Below, piece by piece: positions 21,346-32,461 of a DNA stretch of 64,000 nt. The first letter of the stretch is position 1; every line of letters starts with the position of its first letter. This DNA comes from Ancistrus triradiatus (lineage: Eukaryota; Chordata; Actinopteri; Siluriformes; Loricariidae): the NCBI GenBank assembly GCA_025084515.1, contig JAJAGP010003165.1, positions 1-64,000 of the forward strand. Reading direction: 5' to 3'. The translations under genes were made by a program, and so were the position numbers. The notes beneath the pieces are model-generated. The model ran no database searches, was not told where the DNA came from, and saw only the letters and a list, made by a program, of their open reading frames with translations.

Positions 21346-22593
21346 TACAAAATTACTACAAAGGGTTAAGGTGGCCAATTGGAAGTTTTTCTCCTCTTTG
21401 CATCTTCTTCTCTGAGAAGTGGCAACATGGGGAGCCTCAAACAACTCTCAAATGGGCTGAAAACAAAGGTTGTTCAAACATCATGGTTCAGGGAAAGGGA
21501 AAAGCTCTCTCAGAGATTTCAGCTGTCAGTTTCCACTGTGAGGAACATAGTGAGGCAATGGAAGACCACAGGCACAGTTCTAGTTAAGGAACTCCCGAAG
21601 TGGCAGACCAAGAAAAATCTCAGATAGGCAGAGGCGAAGGATGGTGAGAACAGTACAGTCAAGCCCACAGAATACCACCTCCAAAGACCTACAACCTCAT
21701 CTTGCTGCAGATGGTGTCACTGTTCATCGTTCAACTATACAGCGCACTTTGCACAAGGAGAGGCTGTATGGGAGAGTAATGCAGAAAGAAGCCTTTTGGA
21801 ATAAAGTGCTGTGTTACTGATGAAACTAAAATTGAGTTATTTTTGACAATAACAAGGAGCGGGAAAAAAAGAACACAGCATCCCAAGACAAACACTTGCT
21901 ACCCACAGTAAAATTTGGGTGGTGGTGGTTCCATCATGTGCTGTTTGGGACTGCCCTCGACTGTGTGGGGCCAGTGCAGGTTACTAGGAATCTTGTTAAG
22001 TTGAGGGTTGCATGGATTCCAGTTAATATCTCCAGATTCTTGAGAAAAAATGTTCAAGAATCAGTGACAAAGTTGCACCGAGGCCAACGACCCCAAACCT
22101 GCTCAAAATCTACTAAGGCATTTCATGCAGAGGAACCAGTAACAAAACGTTTCTGGAATGGCCATCTCAGTCCCCAGACATGAATATTACTGAAAAATGT
22201 GGGCTGTCCATGCTCGGAAACCATCAAACCTGGGACTGAACTGGAGATGTTTCTAAAGAAGAATGGTCCAAAAGCACCTTCAACCAGAATCCAGACTGGA
22301 AGCTGTAGGAAAGCGTTTAAGCGGCTGTTATTTTATACTACAAAGGAGGATCTACTAAATATTGATGTCATTTTTCTGTTGGGGTGCCCAAATTTATGCA
22401 CCTGCCTAATTTTGTTTGAATAATTACTGCACACTTTCTGTAAATCCTATAAACTTAATTTCACTTCTCAAATATCACTGTGTTCATCTGCTATATGATA
22501 CATTTAACTCAAGTTGCTGATCTGAACAACCAATGATTTATACACTAAAATCATGAAAATTATCAGGGGTGCCCAAACTTTTTCAAACGACTG
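21346..22593 (+). mobile_element. Tc1-like element, family G (5' truncated), nested in family F
   Basis: Right end ...AGGGGTGCCCAAACTTTTTC and AAACGACTG, followed by TA. The left terminal repeat with the matching GAAAAAGTTTGGGCACC is missing. The body is a Tc1-type transposase relic on the plus strand. Confidence 0.78.
21420..22330 (+). pseudogene. Tc1-family transposase relic (family G)
   Basis: The helix-turn-helix part is well preserved: LKTKVVQTSWFREREKLSQR then FQLSVSTVRNIVRQWKTTGTV (21450-21580). Later blocks are broken: VTDETKIELFL-like first acidic motif near 21818, GGGSIMCCLGLPST-like near 21915, a damaged second acidic block near 22075-22095 (EANDPKPAQN-like), and WPSQSPDMNITEKCGLSM near 22160-22205. 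Stops and frame changes separate them. Confidence 0.75.
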
Positions 22594-22713
22594 TAAGCTG
22601 GACACAGACTACTTGTCATTGTGTCAAAGTGTCATTTTGTCAGTGTTGTCCCATGAAAAGATATACTTAAATATCTGCTGAAATGTGAGGGGTGTACTCA
22701 CATTTGTGATACA

Positions 22714-22715
<2 letters not shown>

Positions 22716-22759
<44 letters not shown>
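22716..22759. repeat. (TA)n microsatellite, right of family F insertion
   Basis: About 20 TA units, directly followed by a family A copy that lacks its left end. Confidence 0.93.
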
Positions 22760-22761
<2 letters not shown>

Positions 22762-23398
22762 ACTTTGCAGAAATAACTGCAACTAATGTAGCTGCTGATC
22801 AGTCCTTCACACCGGCTTGGGGGAATTTTAGCCCATTCCTCCGTACAGAACAACTCTGGAATGTTGGTGGGTTTCCTAACATTAACTGCTCGCTTCAGCT
22901 CCTTCCACAACATTTCGATTGGATTGACATCAGGACTTTGACTTGACCATTCCAAAGACATTACCTTTTTTCTTCTTTAACCATTCTTTGGTAGAACAAC
23001 TTGTATGCTTAGGGTCGTTGTCTAGCTGCATGACCGACCTTCTCTTAAGATTAATTTTCCTTTAGAATTCTTTGATATAATTCAGAATTCATTGTTCCAT
23101 CAATGATGACAAACCATTCTGGCCCAGATGCAGCAAAACAGGCCCAAACCATGATCCAAACATAATGCTTTTCTTTTAAGCCAAAAAGTTTCATTTTGGT
23201 CTCATCCATCCACAAAACATTCTTCCAATAGCGTTCTGGCTAGTCCATGTGATCTTTAGCAAACTGCAGACGAGCAGCAATGTTCTTTTTGGAGAGCAGT
23301 GGCTTTCTCTCTGCAATCCTGCCATGCACACCATTGTTGTTCAGTGTTTTTTCTGATGGTGGTCTCATGAACATTAACATTACCCAATGTGAGAGAGG

Positions 23399-26300
23399 TG
23401 TAGCAAACAGACTACACTTTAATTGGATTAATTTTTAATTAAACTTTATTAATTAAATTCTATATTAATTAATTAAATGCGGGGCACCACCAAATCGATT
23501 ATTAAAATATAAATAATTCACTGGCCGATCTGGAAACCAGGAGAAAGAAACAACAACACTTGATCAGTCTAGTTCTGAATAGTGAATTCCAAGTAGTTTT
23601 CTCGATCTTTGAATGAATGAACTCTCAAACCAGGCGGCAAATTCAAAAGGTTTATAAACAAGTTTATTAACTACAAACAAGGCAATACCAACAGATTATC
23701 TAATGTAATAATGAGTGTATCACAGAGTTAAAATCATAAAATGACGATGAACATGTATATATCACAGTATGGAGAACAGGGAATAATGGCAAGCGTACAC
23801 ATTACAGTAATAAAATCGGAAATCAAGATGACTATGTAACTTCTCGGTCGCGCAATAATTACTAACGTTGCAATGTTACTGGTAACCTTAATTACGTTGA
23901 ATGTGGATAGTATGTTAAAATACTTAGGCGTGAATAAGTCTATGTTATCTTCAGGAAGCGTGCGTTCTCGTGTCTCGGGCACTATCGAGTGCGTTACCCC
24001 GTGTCACGCTATGCTTAATACAATACCCAAACATGCACGGCAAGTAACGTATAAATCAGGGACCCAGAACAGCTAACAACAGGTTACTTGCCGATTGCTT
24101 TGGGAGGCTCACGCGGAAGGAGAATTTTTCTGGGTAACGTGGAACCGGGCCGACGTAGCCTGCCGGGTCCGTCATTCCTACTCCCCGGATCGTGCGGTTG
24201 CCTACTCCTCCCAGGTATTTTCCGTCTGTTCATCGTAAGATACCTGATCGTCTATGTTGAAGCGTGGTTTTAGCTTAAAAAACGCAAAGTACGATAAATC
24301 AGGGACCCAGAACAGCCAAGAACAGTTGGTACTTGCCCGATTTGCTTTTGTGGAGGCCTCACGCGAAGGAGATGGAACGGAACCGGGACCTGCCTGTCGT
24401 CCGACGTCACACATGGAACGAAGCGGTAAAAATCTTCAGGATTCTAATGCTCCTGTTTGGTGGACTGTAAGATCTGTTGCTATAGGCCTCCGGTCCGTGT
24501 CTTCGGTCCATGTCTTTTCTCCCCGGTCCGTGGGATCCACAGATTGCGTGAGAGGGCCTCGCTCCTTCTCCCGGTTTGGGCTTTTCCCAGCGTGTGGTGA
24601 TCAGGTTCCTCTTTTGACCCCTCGACTTGCGAGCGTGCGACTCGGATTCTATCTGGCCACAGATAAAGGTGGAGTCGAGCACGTTCTAGCACCATGAGCT
24701 TCAACAAAAACAAAAAAACAATTTGGACTGTGCGAGGATAGTAGAGCTTAAAGTCTGGTTGGTCTTTTAACTATCTTCTAGTTCAGCGATACCGAACTAC
24801 TTAAGACTGCGGTATACAGGAAACTTTAAAGTAAAACGCAAAAACTTGAGTAAAATGAATAATCAAAAAGGAAAAAATAATAAAAAGACAAAAGAAAGAC
24901 TTAAATGAACATAAGAAGAAACAAGACTTGAAACATGAAAAAACTTGAAGCTAGCTCACTACGCGGTCGTTCCCGCATTGCTTTTTGAATGTTCCAGCTC
25001 GGGGGGGCGGCTGGAGGCGGGACATAAGGAGTTGCCCTTACTTAGCTAATGAGAAAGCTGACTCCTCAGTAAAGCTCTCCTATCGCGGTTGCCTTATTTC
25101 ACCATAGCCACAGACGTCTAACTAGGATTAAATAATATTCCTACATATCTAAAAGAGATTGAAAAAGTATAACACAATAACCAAAAATCCTCCAAAGTTT
25201 ACAAGTTTAGATGCAGACTTCGTTGTAAGGTTCAGATGATCAAAAGACAACACCTTGAATTGATAAATTATCGAAGGAAAAAAGCGGTTTTAAAAGCATT
25301 TCTACTACAGCAACAGGTAGAGCGCGGACCTCCCTTGGAAACTGAAAGGGCAAGAACTTCCTTCCTTGAAACTTCGTGATCCAATGCAGAACTCAATACT
25401 CAGAGCAGATTTGGAGAAGAATTTTTCTCTATTGAGATTTGAGGGAGGAAAATGGGACAAACGGGCCGATAAGAAAGCCGAGGGGGGTGAGCTGCTTTGA
25501 ATTGAATAACTTAGAACTCGTTAAAGCATTCTAACTACAGAGCACAGGCATTTACTATACATTAACTAAACAATACTATGATTAATAACAAGCTGTAGGA
25601 AACGGTACATGTAAATATAACTTCATGTTTGTTGCACAATTATTAAAACCCGAATCGATCACAACACACTAGGCAAACCAAGCTGTTATTTCTATATATC
25701 ATACTAAACCAGATCACTAAATATCAAAACAAAAGATAATTATACTAAAACATTAATCAAGGAGATATAGAGATACATAATTCAGTAAACATACATATGT
25801 ATAATCTAAACCGTGTGTGGATATAAAAGATATCTTGATCCACTCTTTGTATTGAATCATTTAAATGTATTATAGCATGTTTGGACTTTTCTCAGGATCA
25901 AAATATTAATTTGTTTTATGTAATTAAAAGGTTTCCGATGAAGATAAACTGTTCCCATCAGGAGTTTAATACAATTATTAAAGTTTGTCTCTTTAGAACA
26001 AAATCTGAGTTCTTTGTGTCATAAGTCTCAGGGGGTGTCTTCTTGGCCTTTCCTGGTGTGATAAGGATTACAACAGAGGCTGTGATGAAAGGGGTTCACT
26101 GTGAAGTCAATCCGTATTTTTCTGCACAATCATGTTTCTAAGAAGTTAGGAATTAGAGGATGGGAGCGATCGCTTTTTTTCCCTTTTCCTCGGGGGCACA
26201 GACAACAGCAGAATTTTCAGTCTATTGTTGGGGTCTCGGGTAGGTGGTATGGCGGCATCTCATGATTCGGATATGGGTCACACCGCCATTTCCGCCTTCC

Positions 26301-26703
26301 CCTCCGTCCGTCTATTCTGCCGCGGCGTCGCATGCCACCTTTTCTGGGCCTTCCTGGGGTGATAGGAATTACAAGAGGCTGATGTGATGAAAGGTTCACT
26401 GTGAAAGTAAACCGTTATTTTCTGCACAATCAGTTTTAAGAAGGGAAATTGAGAAAACTTGGTAGCCCTGGACCGTTTGAAACCCCCTTTTAAGAATAGC
26501 ACATGGACTTAGTTTATGATTGGAGATGTCAAAGGTTGTATGTCGGTTTGGGAAAGAGTTAACTGTTGATGGAGTCAAACGGTGGGGGTTAAGATCCTGT
26601 CCAGATGTAGGGCCTTCTTGCATTCCAAGATGTTGTAAAGTTTATGACTTGGGGGAAGAAGGTAAAGAGAGAGAGGGGGGGGGGGTACGGCTATCACGCT
26701 ACA
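23399..26703 (+). mobile_element. Element D, copy 1: 3305 bp, 4 bp GAGG duplication
   Basis: Starts TGTAGCAAACAG and ends CACGCTACA. GAGG lies on both sides (23395-23398 and 26704-26707), as expected for a 4 bp duplication in the host family A sequence. The same ends bound copies at 4107-4373 and, inverted, 60335-63275. I see no transposase or polymerase motif in any frame. Inside there are two imperfect tandem duplications: about 243 bp apart around 24051 and 24294 (ATAAATCAGGGACCCAGAAC) and about 302 bp apart around 26081 and 26383 (TGTGATGAAA...TTCACTGTG). Terminal form TGTNR with a 4 bp duplication fits Ginger-type DNA transposons; TG...CA also fits LTR-type integration. Class unresolved. 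Confidence 0.75.
23940..24430 (+). repeat. Imperfect tandem duplication inside element D copy 1
   Basis: ATAAATCAGGGACCCAGAAC occurs at 24051 and again at 24294, with the following GCTTTGGGAGGCTCACGCGG / GCTTTTGTGGAGGCCTCACG also repeated. Copy 2 has a single unit (62570-62680). Confidence 0.75.
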
Positions 26704-27306
26704 GAGGCCTTCAGTTGTTTAGTAGTTACCCTGGGGTCCTATGTGACCTCACCAACTATTACATGCCTTGCTGTTGGAGTGATCTTTGTTGGTCGACCAG
26801 TCCTGGGGAGGGTTAACAATGGTCTTGAATGTCCTCCATTTGTACACAATCTGTCTGACTGTGGATTGTTGGAGTCCAGCCTGATGAGCTTCAACAACTC
26901 TTTTTCTGAGGTCCTCAGAAACCTCCTTTGCTTGTGCCGAGATACACTTCAACAAACGTGTTGTGAAGAGCAGACTTTGATAGATCCCTGTTCTTTTAAT
27001 AAAACAGGGTGCCCACTCACACCTGATTGTCATCCCATTGATTGAAAACACCTGACTCTAATTTCACCCTCGAATTAACTGCTAATCCTAGAGGTTCACA
27101 TACTTTTGCCACTCACTAATATGTAATATTGATGCATTTTTCTCAATAAATAAATGACTAAGTATGATATTTGTGTCTGATGTGTTTACCTGGGATCTCT
27201 TTATCTTCTTTTAGGACTTTTGTGAAAATCTGATGATGTTTAAGGTCATATTTATGCAGAAATATAGAAATTTCTAAAGGGTTCACAAACTTTCAAGCAC
27301 CACTGT

Positions 27307-27577
27307 ATATATTCCATATTGTGCAGGTGGAGAGAAAAGGGTATGGAGGCCAGTGGGAATGTCTTCGAAAGCATGTGAACTAAAACCTCTTTCTATCACC
27401 CTACAGTGCTGTTTTAGAAACTCCAGTGAGTCCTTTCCTTTATTAAGAAATGCTAGCAGACCATGACAATCTATTCCAATATGGCTCACCAGGGAAACCA
27501 ACAACTCGCAGCAGATAGTGGTAGTAATGTCCTCAGAGACAGTTTTTGCCCTGTTCATTGTAGCTCTAGTGTTTACA
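27307..27577 (-). other. 270 bp between two Tc1 copies, mostly one open frame
   Basis: On the minus strand an ATG at 27558 opens about 85 codons before it runs into the family A end. The translation is balanced and varied: NRAKTVSEDITTTICCELLV, then SHIGIDCHGLLAFLNKGKD and HCRVIERGFSSHAFEDIPTG. I do not recognise it. It may be a small piece of a host exon or of another element left between two insertions, or chance. Confidence 0.25.
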
Positions 27578-28124
27578 GTGATGCTTGAAAGTTTGTGAAC
27601 CCTTTAGAATTTTCTATATTTCTGCATAAATATGTCTTGAATGTCCTCCATTTGTACACAATTTAATAAACTTTTTTTTTTTTAACAAATTTTATAAACT
27701 TTTTTATAAACTAAGGTTTTATAAACTTTTCCAGCCTGATGAGCATCAGCAACTCTTTTACTGAGATCCTCAGAAATCTCCTTTGTTCGTGCCATGATAC
27801 ACTTACACAAAAATGTGTTGTGAAGAGCAGACTTTGATAGATCCCTGTTCTTTAAATAAAACAGCGTGCCCACTCACACCTGATTGTCATCCCATTTATT
27901 GAAAACACCTCACTCTAATTTCACCTTCAAATTAACTGCGAATCCTAGAGGTTCACATACTTTTGCCAGTCGCTAATATGTACTATTGGATCACTGTTCT
28001 TAATAAATAAATGACTAGGTATAATATTTTTGTCTCATTTGATTAACTGGGTTCTCTTTATCTACTTTAACGGACTTGTGGAAACCTGTTCTAAAGGGTT
28101 CCCAAATTTTCAAGCACCACTGTA
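27578..28124 (-). mobile_element. Tc1-like element, family A, copy 3: short deletion derivative
   Basis: Both ends present (CAGTGATGCTTGAAAG and TTCAAGCACCACTG), with TA on both sides, but only about 547 bp long. The body jumps from the left terminal repeat (TAAATATGTC) straight to the helix-turn-helix region (TTGAATGTCCTCCATTTG), so the catalytic domain is gone. A local AT-rich direct duplication (TTTATAAACTTTT) lies near 27690-27730. The start of a transposase (ARTKEISEDLSKRVADAHQAG) is still readable on the minus strand at 27730-27800. Confidence 0.85.
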
Positions 28125-28477
28125 TGCATATAGATGAATTGTAAATATATTGAGTTTTTTTTTTCTTTTCTTTTGTTTCTTAACTTTGGAATTTAAATTC
28201 TGAGGATTTTGAAATGGTCTGCTAATTGCCTTGTTGTTCAGCACATACTGTGTACACTGTTTGACTTTTGTATACACCTGGTAAACATATATTTTGGGGA
28301 CTTTCCAGAGGTATAATGATTACTGTAGCTAATTACACCTACACCTAACCCTAACCTTAACACCAGTAACCTAAACCAAATGTTTTGACTTCTTTTGGTT
28401 TTATAGAAAGTTGCAGTTTCTATTCAGTTCTGTCCCCACTACATAATATTGTTTGTATGTTTAGTTTTATAGAACTG
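28125..28477. other. Non-coding stretch, nothing recognised
   Basis: AT-rich; a short (CTAACC)-like run near 28345 (ACCTAACCCTAACCTTAAC) is the only regularity. Confidence 0.4.
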
Positions 28478-28690
28478 GGGTAGCCTAGCGGGTAAGGTAC
28501 TGGACTATGGACCAGAAGGTCCAGGGTTCAAATCCCACCTCAGGGTTCAAATCCCACGCCAAGCTGCCACTGTTGGATCCTTGAGCAAGGCCCTTGACCC
28601 ACAGTTGCTTGGATTGTAAGACTATATCAATTGTAAGTCACAATTGTAGCAGTCATAAGGGTGTCTGCTAAATGCTGTAAATGTTTTTTT
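28478..28690 (+). repeat. tRNA-derived SINE (V-SINE type), with duplicated B box
   Basis: The head has a tRNA-like A box region (GTAGCCTAGCGGGTAAGG) and a B box (GGTTCAAATCC). The centre has GAGCAAGGCCCTTGACCC and the tail GGGTGTCTGCTAAATGCTGTAAATG, as in vertebrate V-SINEs. The B box segment CAGGGTTCAAATCCCAC occurs twice in tandem (near 28528-28561), which is unusual. No terminator or intact tRNA fold is expected. Confidence 0.82.
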
Positions 28691-28766
28691 CAACGTCACT
28701 ATCAGCATCAGTGGCAATTTCGGTGGTGATTACGTCTATACACAATGTTACATTAAAACCAGTTTT

Positions 28767-29075
<309 letters not shown>

Positions 29076-29185
29076 GTAAAAATTTGCACATATTGCAAAA
29101 AAGTAATTCTAGTTTTGGGCACCAGCAAAATGTCCCTACAAGATCAAAATTTACACACCCATTTTGTCATTTTTGTCATGACTGG

Positions 29186-29345
29186 AAGCTTAGCAGCTAA
29201 GATACTGGACTATGGGCCAGAAGGTGCAAGTCCCACCTCTGCCCATCTGAATAAGGCCCTTAACACACTATTGCTTGGATTGTAAGCTAGTATCAGTTGT
29301 AAGTCACTCTGGATAAGGATGTCTTCTAAATGCAAGTGCAATGTC
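29186..29345 (+). repeat. V-SINE-like copy
   Basis: AGATACTGGACTATGGGCC head, B box region damaged, then AAGGCCCTTAACACAC and TCACTCTGGATAAGGATGTC tail. More diverged than the copy at 28478. Confidence 0.72.
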
Positions 29346-31930
29346 AGGTTTATGCTTCTACTCTTTAACCAAATGCTGGTCTGTTTCATTTTTGTCCAAG
29401 TCATATGTATCCAACTGAGCATGGAGTTTAGGATTCACCCACAGACAAGAAAGAAATAATTCAGAGTGAACAGTGAAAAAGCAGTAAATCAGTCGACACT
29501 GCAACAGTGACTCCTAGCCAGCCCTATGATATACTCACACCCTGTTCAAGGTATATGCTTGTAAATGCCCTATGAATTTCAGTATAATCGCTTTGCTTCC
29601 CATGACCAAGATAAGGGGAATTAAAATTGGGGCAAAAATTTTTACTTGTATCCAAGACAGTAACACACATTTAAATGTGTTACTGTGCACTGTGTTTCAT
29701 GAAGTCTGAAGTTTACTTGCATGAAACTGAAAATGTTCATTGAGTCTTTGTGCAATTGATGTGCACAATATTCTTGATTATGATAACCATTTATAATATT
29801 CAATAAAGTTTAACACTGTTGAGGAATTGGTACATTAAAATAGATAGAAATTTATTTCTCCCCAACCTTTTAAAACTAATATGTTAATGGCCTCTTCACC
29901 CACTTATTTTCAGAATGTAGATTTAATTACACCAAACATGATTTTAAACACATATGAGAAATGTAATCAGTTAATTTCTTATTTGATAGTGCTGGTCCAG
30001 ATTCTTTGAGTTTGTTGTGCCTCTGAGCTCAGGTCCATTGATTTACATGGTGTGAGATGAAATGGATGATTCGTGCAAGCCCATTCCCGCATTCTCAGCA
30101 CTATTCCCCTACTCACACAGGCTTTATCTCAACCTGCTGCTGCTTTTGTAATGGTGCTCATAAATTTCACAAAACAAAAGCTTTGCTCCAGATGCATATT
30201 AACTTCAGGGTGACGTGATATATCACACTATAGTCGAAAATGGTTGTAGGACTGCATCTTGCTCCTAATATCCATATACCTGTCTTTATGGTTAGGATCG
30301 GTTGAGATGGTTTATGATGATTATTTAGATTTCTGCCTACAACTGGCATATTGGACTATTTACAGCATTTTGTAAGGATGTTTCATTGAACTGATGGAGA
30401 ATTACAGTTAGAAAAGATTCCATATTTTAATGCCAAACCATTATATGAATGACCATATCAACAGCTAGGAAGTAGAAACACACCATATGCATTTTTTCTT
30501 TTTCTTTTTAACATAATTTGTTCATGCACTGATAATCTTTAACCATTATTGGATGTAATACTTTCTATGAAAGGACAAGCCAATTTGTCAGCAAAGAGGA
30601 CGTTTTCATAGCTCATGTGCACTGTAATGGGGCCATTTACACTTTTTTCTTCGGATTATATGTTGTCCTTTCAGTCAGTCAATGGAGAACAAAGGAAGTG
30701 GTTATTGCTGTGGTCAATGAGGAGAGTTTGACAATAAATGCAATCTCAGAGAGTCAGTTTGTCTGATCATAAAGGTATGGCATGGCTGACCACAGCATCC
30801 AGCACTAATGAGCTTATTAGATATTCCATGTTACTGTTAACAATGTACATCTAAACACTAGAAGATGCGGTTTCATGAATTATTCATCCCATATCAATAG
30901 TGTATGGACAGAGGGCAAGGCTTGTAAGTGTAGTTATAGCACATTTGATATTCCCAGTTGTGCAAGAACACTGCAGGTACACCACATTTTGAAGGAATGT
31001 ATGAGTTTGGCTAGTTTGCATGAATACACAACTAAGTTGAAATGAAAAACAAACTTTTTTTTCTTTTTTTAAGTATTTTGAAATACTGCATAACCTGGTA
31101 GTTTCTATCTGAATAAGCCAACATTGAACATGCCTTTTAAAATGACTTTCACTTTAAATCCAACAAAACTCCTCCGGTGCAATATTGTAACTAAATGTAA
31201 TATTTGTTCCGAAGATCGTCAAATAAGAACCCTATGCTTAACTAACCATACTCCTATGTAAAGAATTTTGTAACATCATCCTCACTGCCATTTTAGGTTA
31301 AATACAGTATTATGATTAATATTGTAGCATCAGAGAAAAAACAGGAACACTAAGAATATTACTCATTGTCAATCTTTATTATGAACTCACCTGTAAACAT
31401 GGTAAAAAGCTCCTATAAGAGCAGTGAGAGCTGACAGGAACCCCACACAGAAGTCCTAGGTATCCCCAACCAATAGTGCCAAGCCATACACGGCTTGAAA
31501 GTGGAAAGAGGGAGCTATCCTGCCTCAACTAGAGTTCTCCTGTATGGTAGGAGATTGAAAATGACGCAATAACATGAAACTATACAAACGTCTTTGAGGT
31601 GAACAAAAACACACACAATTCTAGACGCGTATAAACAAATGCAAATATACCTCTAAAAGAATAATGAAAATAAAAATGGCATCCCAGATCTGCATGCTGG
31701 GAGCCACTGCATAAGCCTCACCTACAGTACACAGATGTCAGCCATGGAGACTGTCAATGCCACAAGGAGATAGCAGCCAGGTGGACTGCTTCAAGATTAG
31801 TTGCCTCCCGAGAGTTGCTGTCTTCACAAGGGCGGGGCAGGGTGAGACCTCTGCAATGTCCCTATAAGGTACATAAGGACAGTTGTCTGGAAGCCTTTGC
31901 AGAGGCATCAGCCTTTTATCTACAGTGGGT
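29346..31930. other. Long stretch, nothing recognised
   Basis: Ordinary AT-rich sequence of about 2.6 kb without tandem repeats, transposon ends or open frames over about 75 codons. It is the longest part of the window without a visible insertion, so it may be closest to the original host locus. The segment 31370-31930 has somewhat higher GC but no identifiable structure. Confidence 0.45.
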
Positions 31931-32104
31931 TGAAAAAGTCCACAAGATTTATAAGTAGAATATACATATGTTAATGAACACCAATTGTTCGCAAATTGGG
32001 CACACATACACATTCCTTTATAATTAGCATACAATTACCATAATCCACACCCAAGATTAACAAATAACAACCATATAATGAAGATTTTACAGTGTCTCAG
32101 AAAA

Positions 32105-32230
32105 AGCAAAGAAGAACTATTCTGATGTGGAAATCAATGTTTTATTGAATGAAGTGCATTCAAATCGACACCTTTTATTTTCGAGAGTCTGCAGTGGTGT
32201 TTCAGCTCCTAAAAAGTGGCTACCGATGAG
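32105..32230 (+). pseudogene. Harbinger Myb/SANT-like protein, fragment (copy H1)
   Basis: The plus strand reads KAKKNYSDVEINVLLNEVHS then NRHLLFSRVCSGVS, followed by an altered KK.W segment. This is the start of the Myb/SANT-like (NAIF1-type) DNA-binding domain that Harbinger elements encode as a partner of their transposase. The partner brings the transposase to the nucleus and to the element ends. Here the frame ends within 60 codons. Confidence 0.65.
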
Positions 32231-32461
32231 CAAACAATCTCTTATAAAACCACTCTCCAAACGTCACAGCATTCAGAAGGTAACATTTGGCACTGCAGAT
32301 CAATTGCACAGTGTCTGAATGGTAGTTCTTATATATGCAAATGCACCATTAGATCATGCATTGATGCAGTGCTGTAGGTTTCATTTAAACTTTGTGAGGG
32401 ATACATTGCTCACACCTCCCAAGCTATGAGTAGTGTTTTATGTTAAATTAAACATAGTATA

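Larger units (their letters stand above)
19862..22715 (-). mobile_element. Tc1-like element, family F, split by family G
   Basis: Ends CAGTGTATCACTAAAGTGAG and (inverted) CAGTGTATCACAAATGTGAG, followed over about 120 bp by a nearly perfect inverted repeat (19878-19975 against 22597-22700) that contains CATGGGACAACACTGAC. The high agreement of the terminal repeats suggests a fairly recent copy. The interior is interrupted from about 21346 to 22593 by a family G element. Confidence 0.85.
22790..26990 (-). pseudogene. Tc1-family transposase relic split by element D (family A copy 2)
   Basis: Minus strand. Downstream half (22790-23398): third acidic motif SPDVNPIEMLWKELKRAVN (near 22890-22940), a damaged PKHTSC region near 22990-23020, and the first acidic motif MDETKMKLFGLKEKHYV-type near 23165-23220. 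Upstream half (26704-26990): helix-turn-helix region STVRQIVYKWRTFKTIVN and LRKRVVEAHQAG. The 3.3 kb insertion lies between the helix-turn-helix domain and the catalytic domain. Stops were also present before or after. Confidence 0.82.
22760..27305 (-). mobile_element. Tc1-like element, family A, copy 2, split by element D
   Basis: Left part 22760-23398 and right part 26704-27305 join cleanly: the sequence AATGTGAGAGAGG resumes as GAGGCCTTCAGTTG after the insertion, as in unbroken family A copies. The right end CTTTCAAGCACCACTG is followed by TA. The left terminal repeat is missing where the element meets (TA)n. Confidence 0.88.

Noticed and set aside
23399..26703. Element D as a full LTR retrotransposon
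   Set aside because: No direct repeats were found at its two ends, and the 267 bp form joins left and right ends directly, which fits a DNA-type element better; left open in the findings.
28478..28563. Possible functional tRNA gene
   Set aside because: The A and B box pattern is followed by a SINE body and the cloverleaf cannot be closed; it is a tRNA-derived SINE head.
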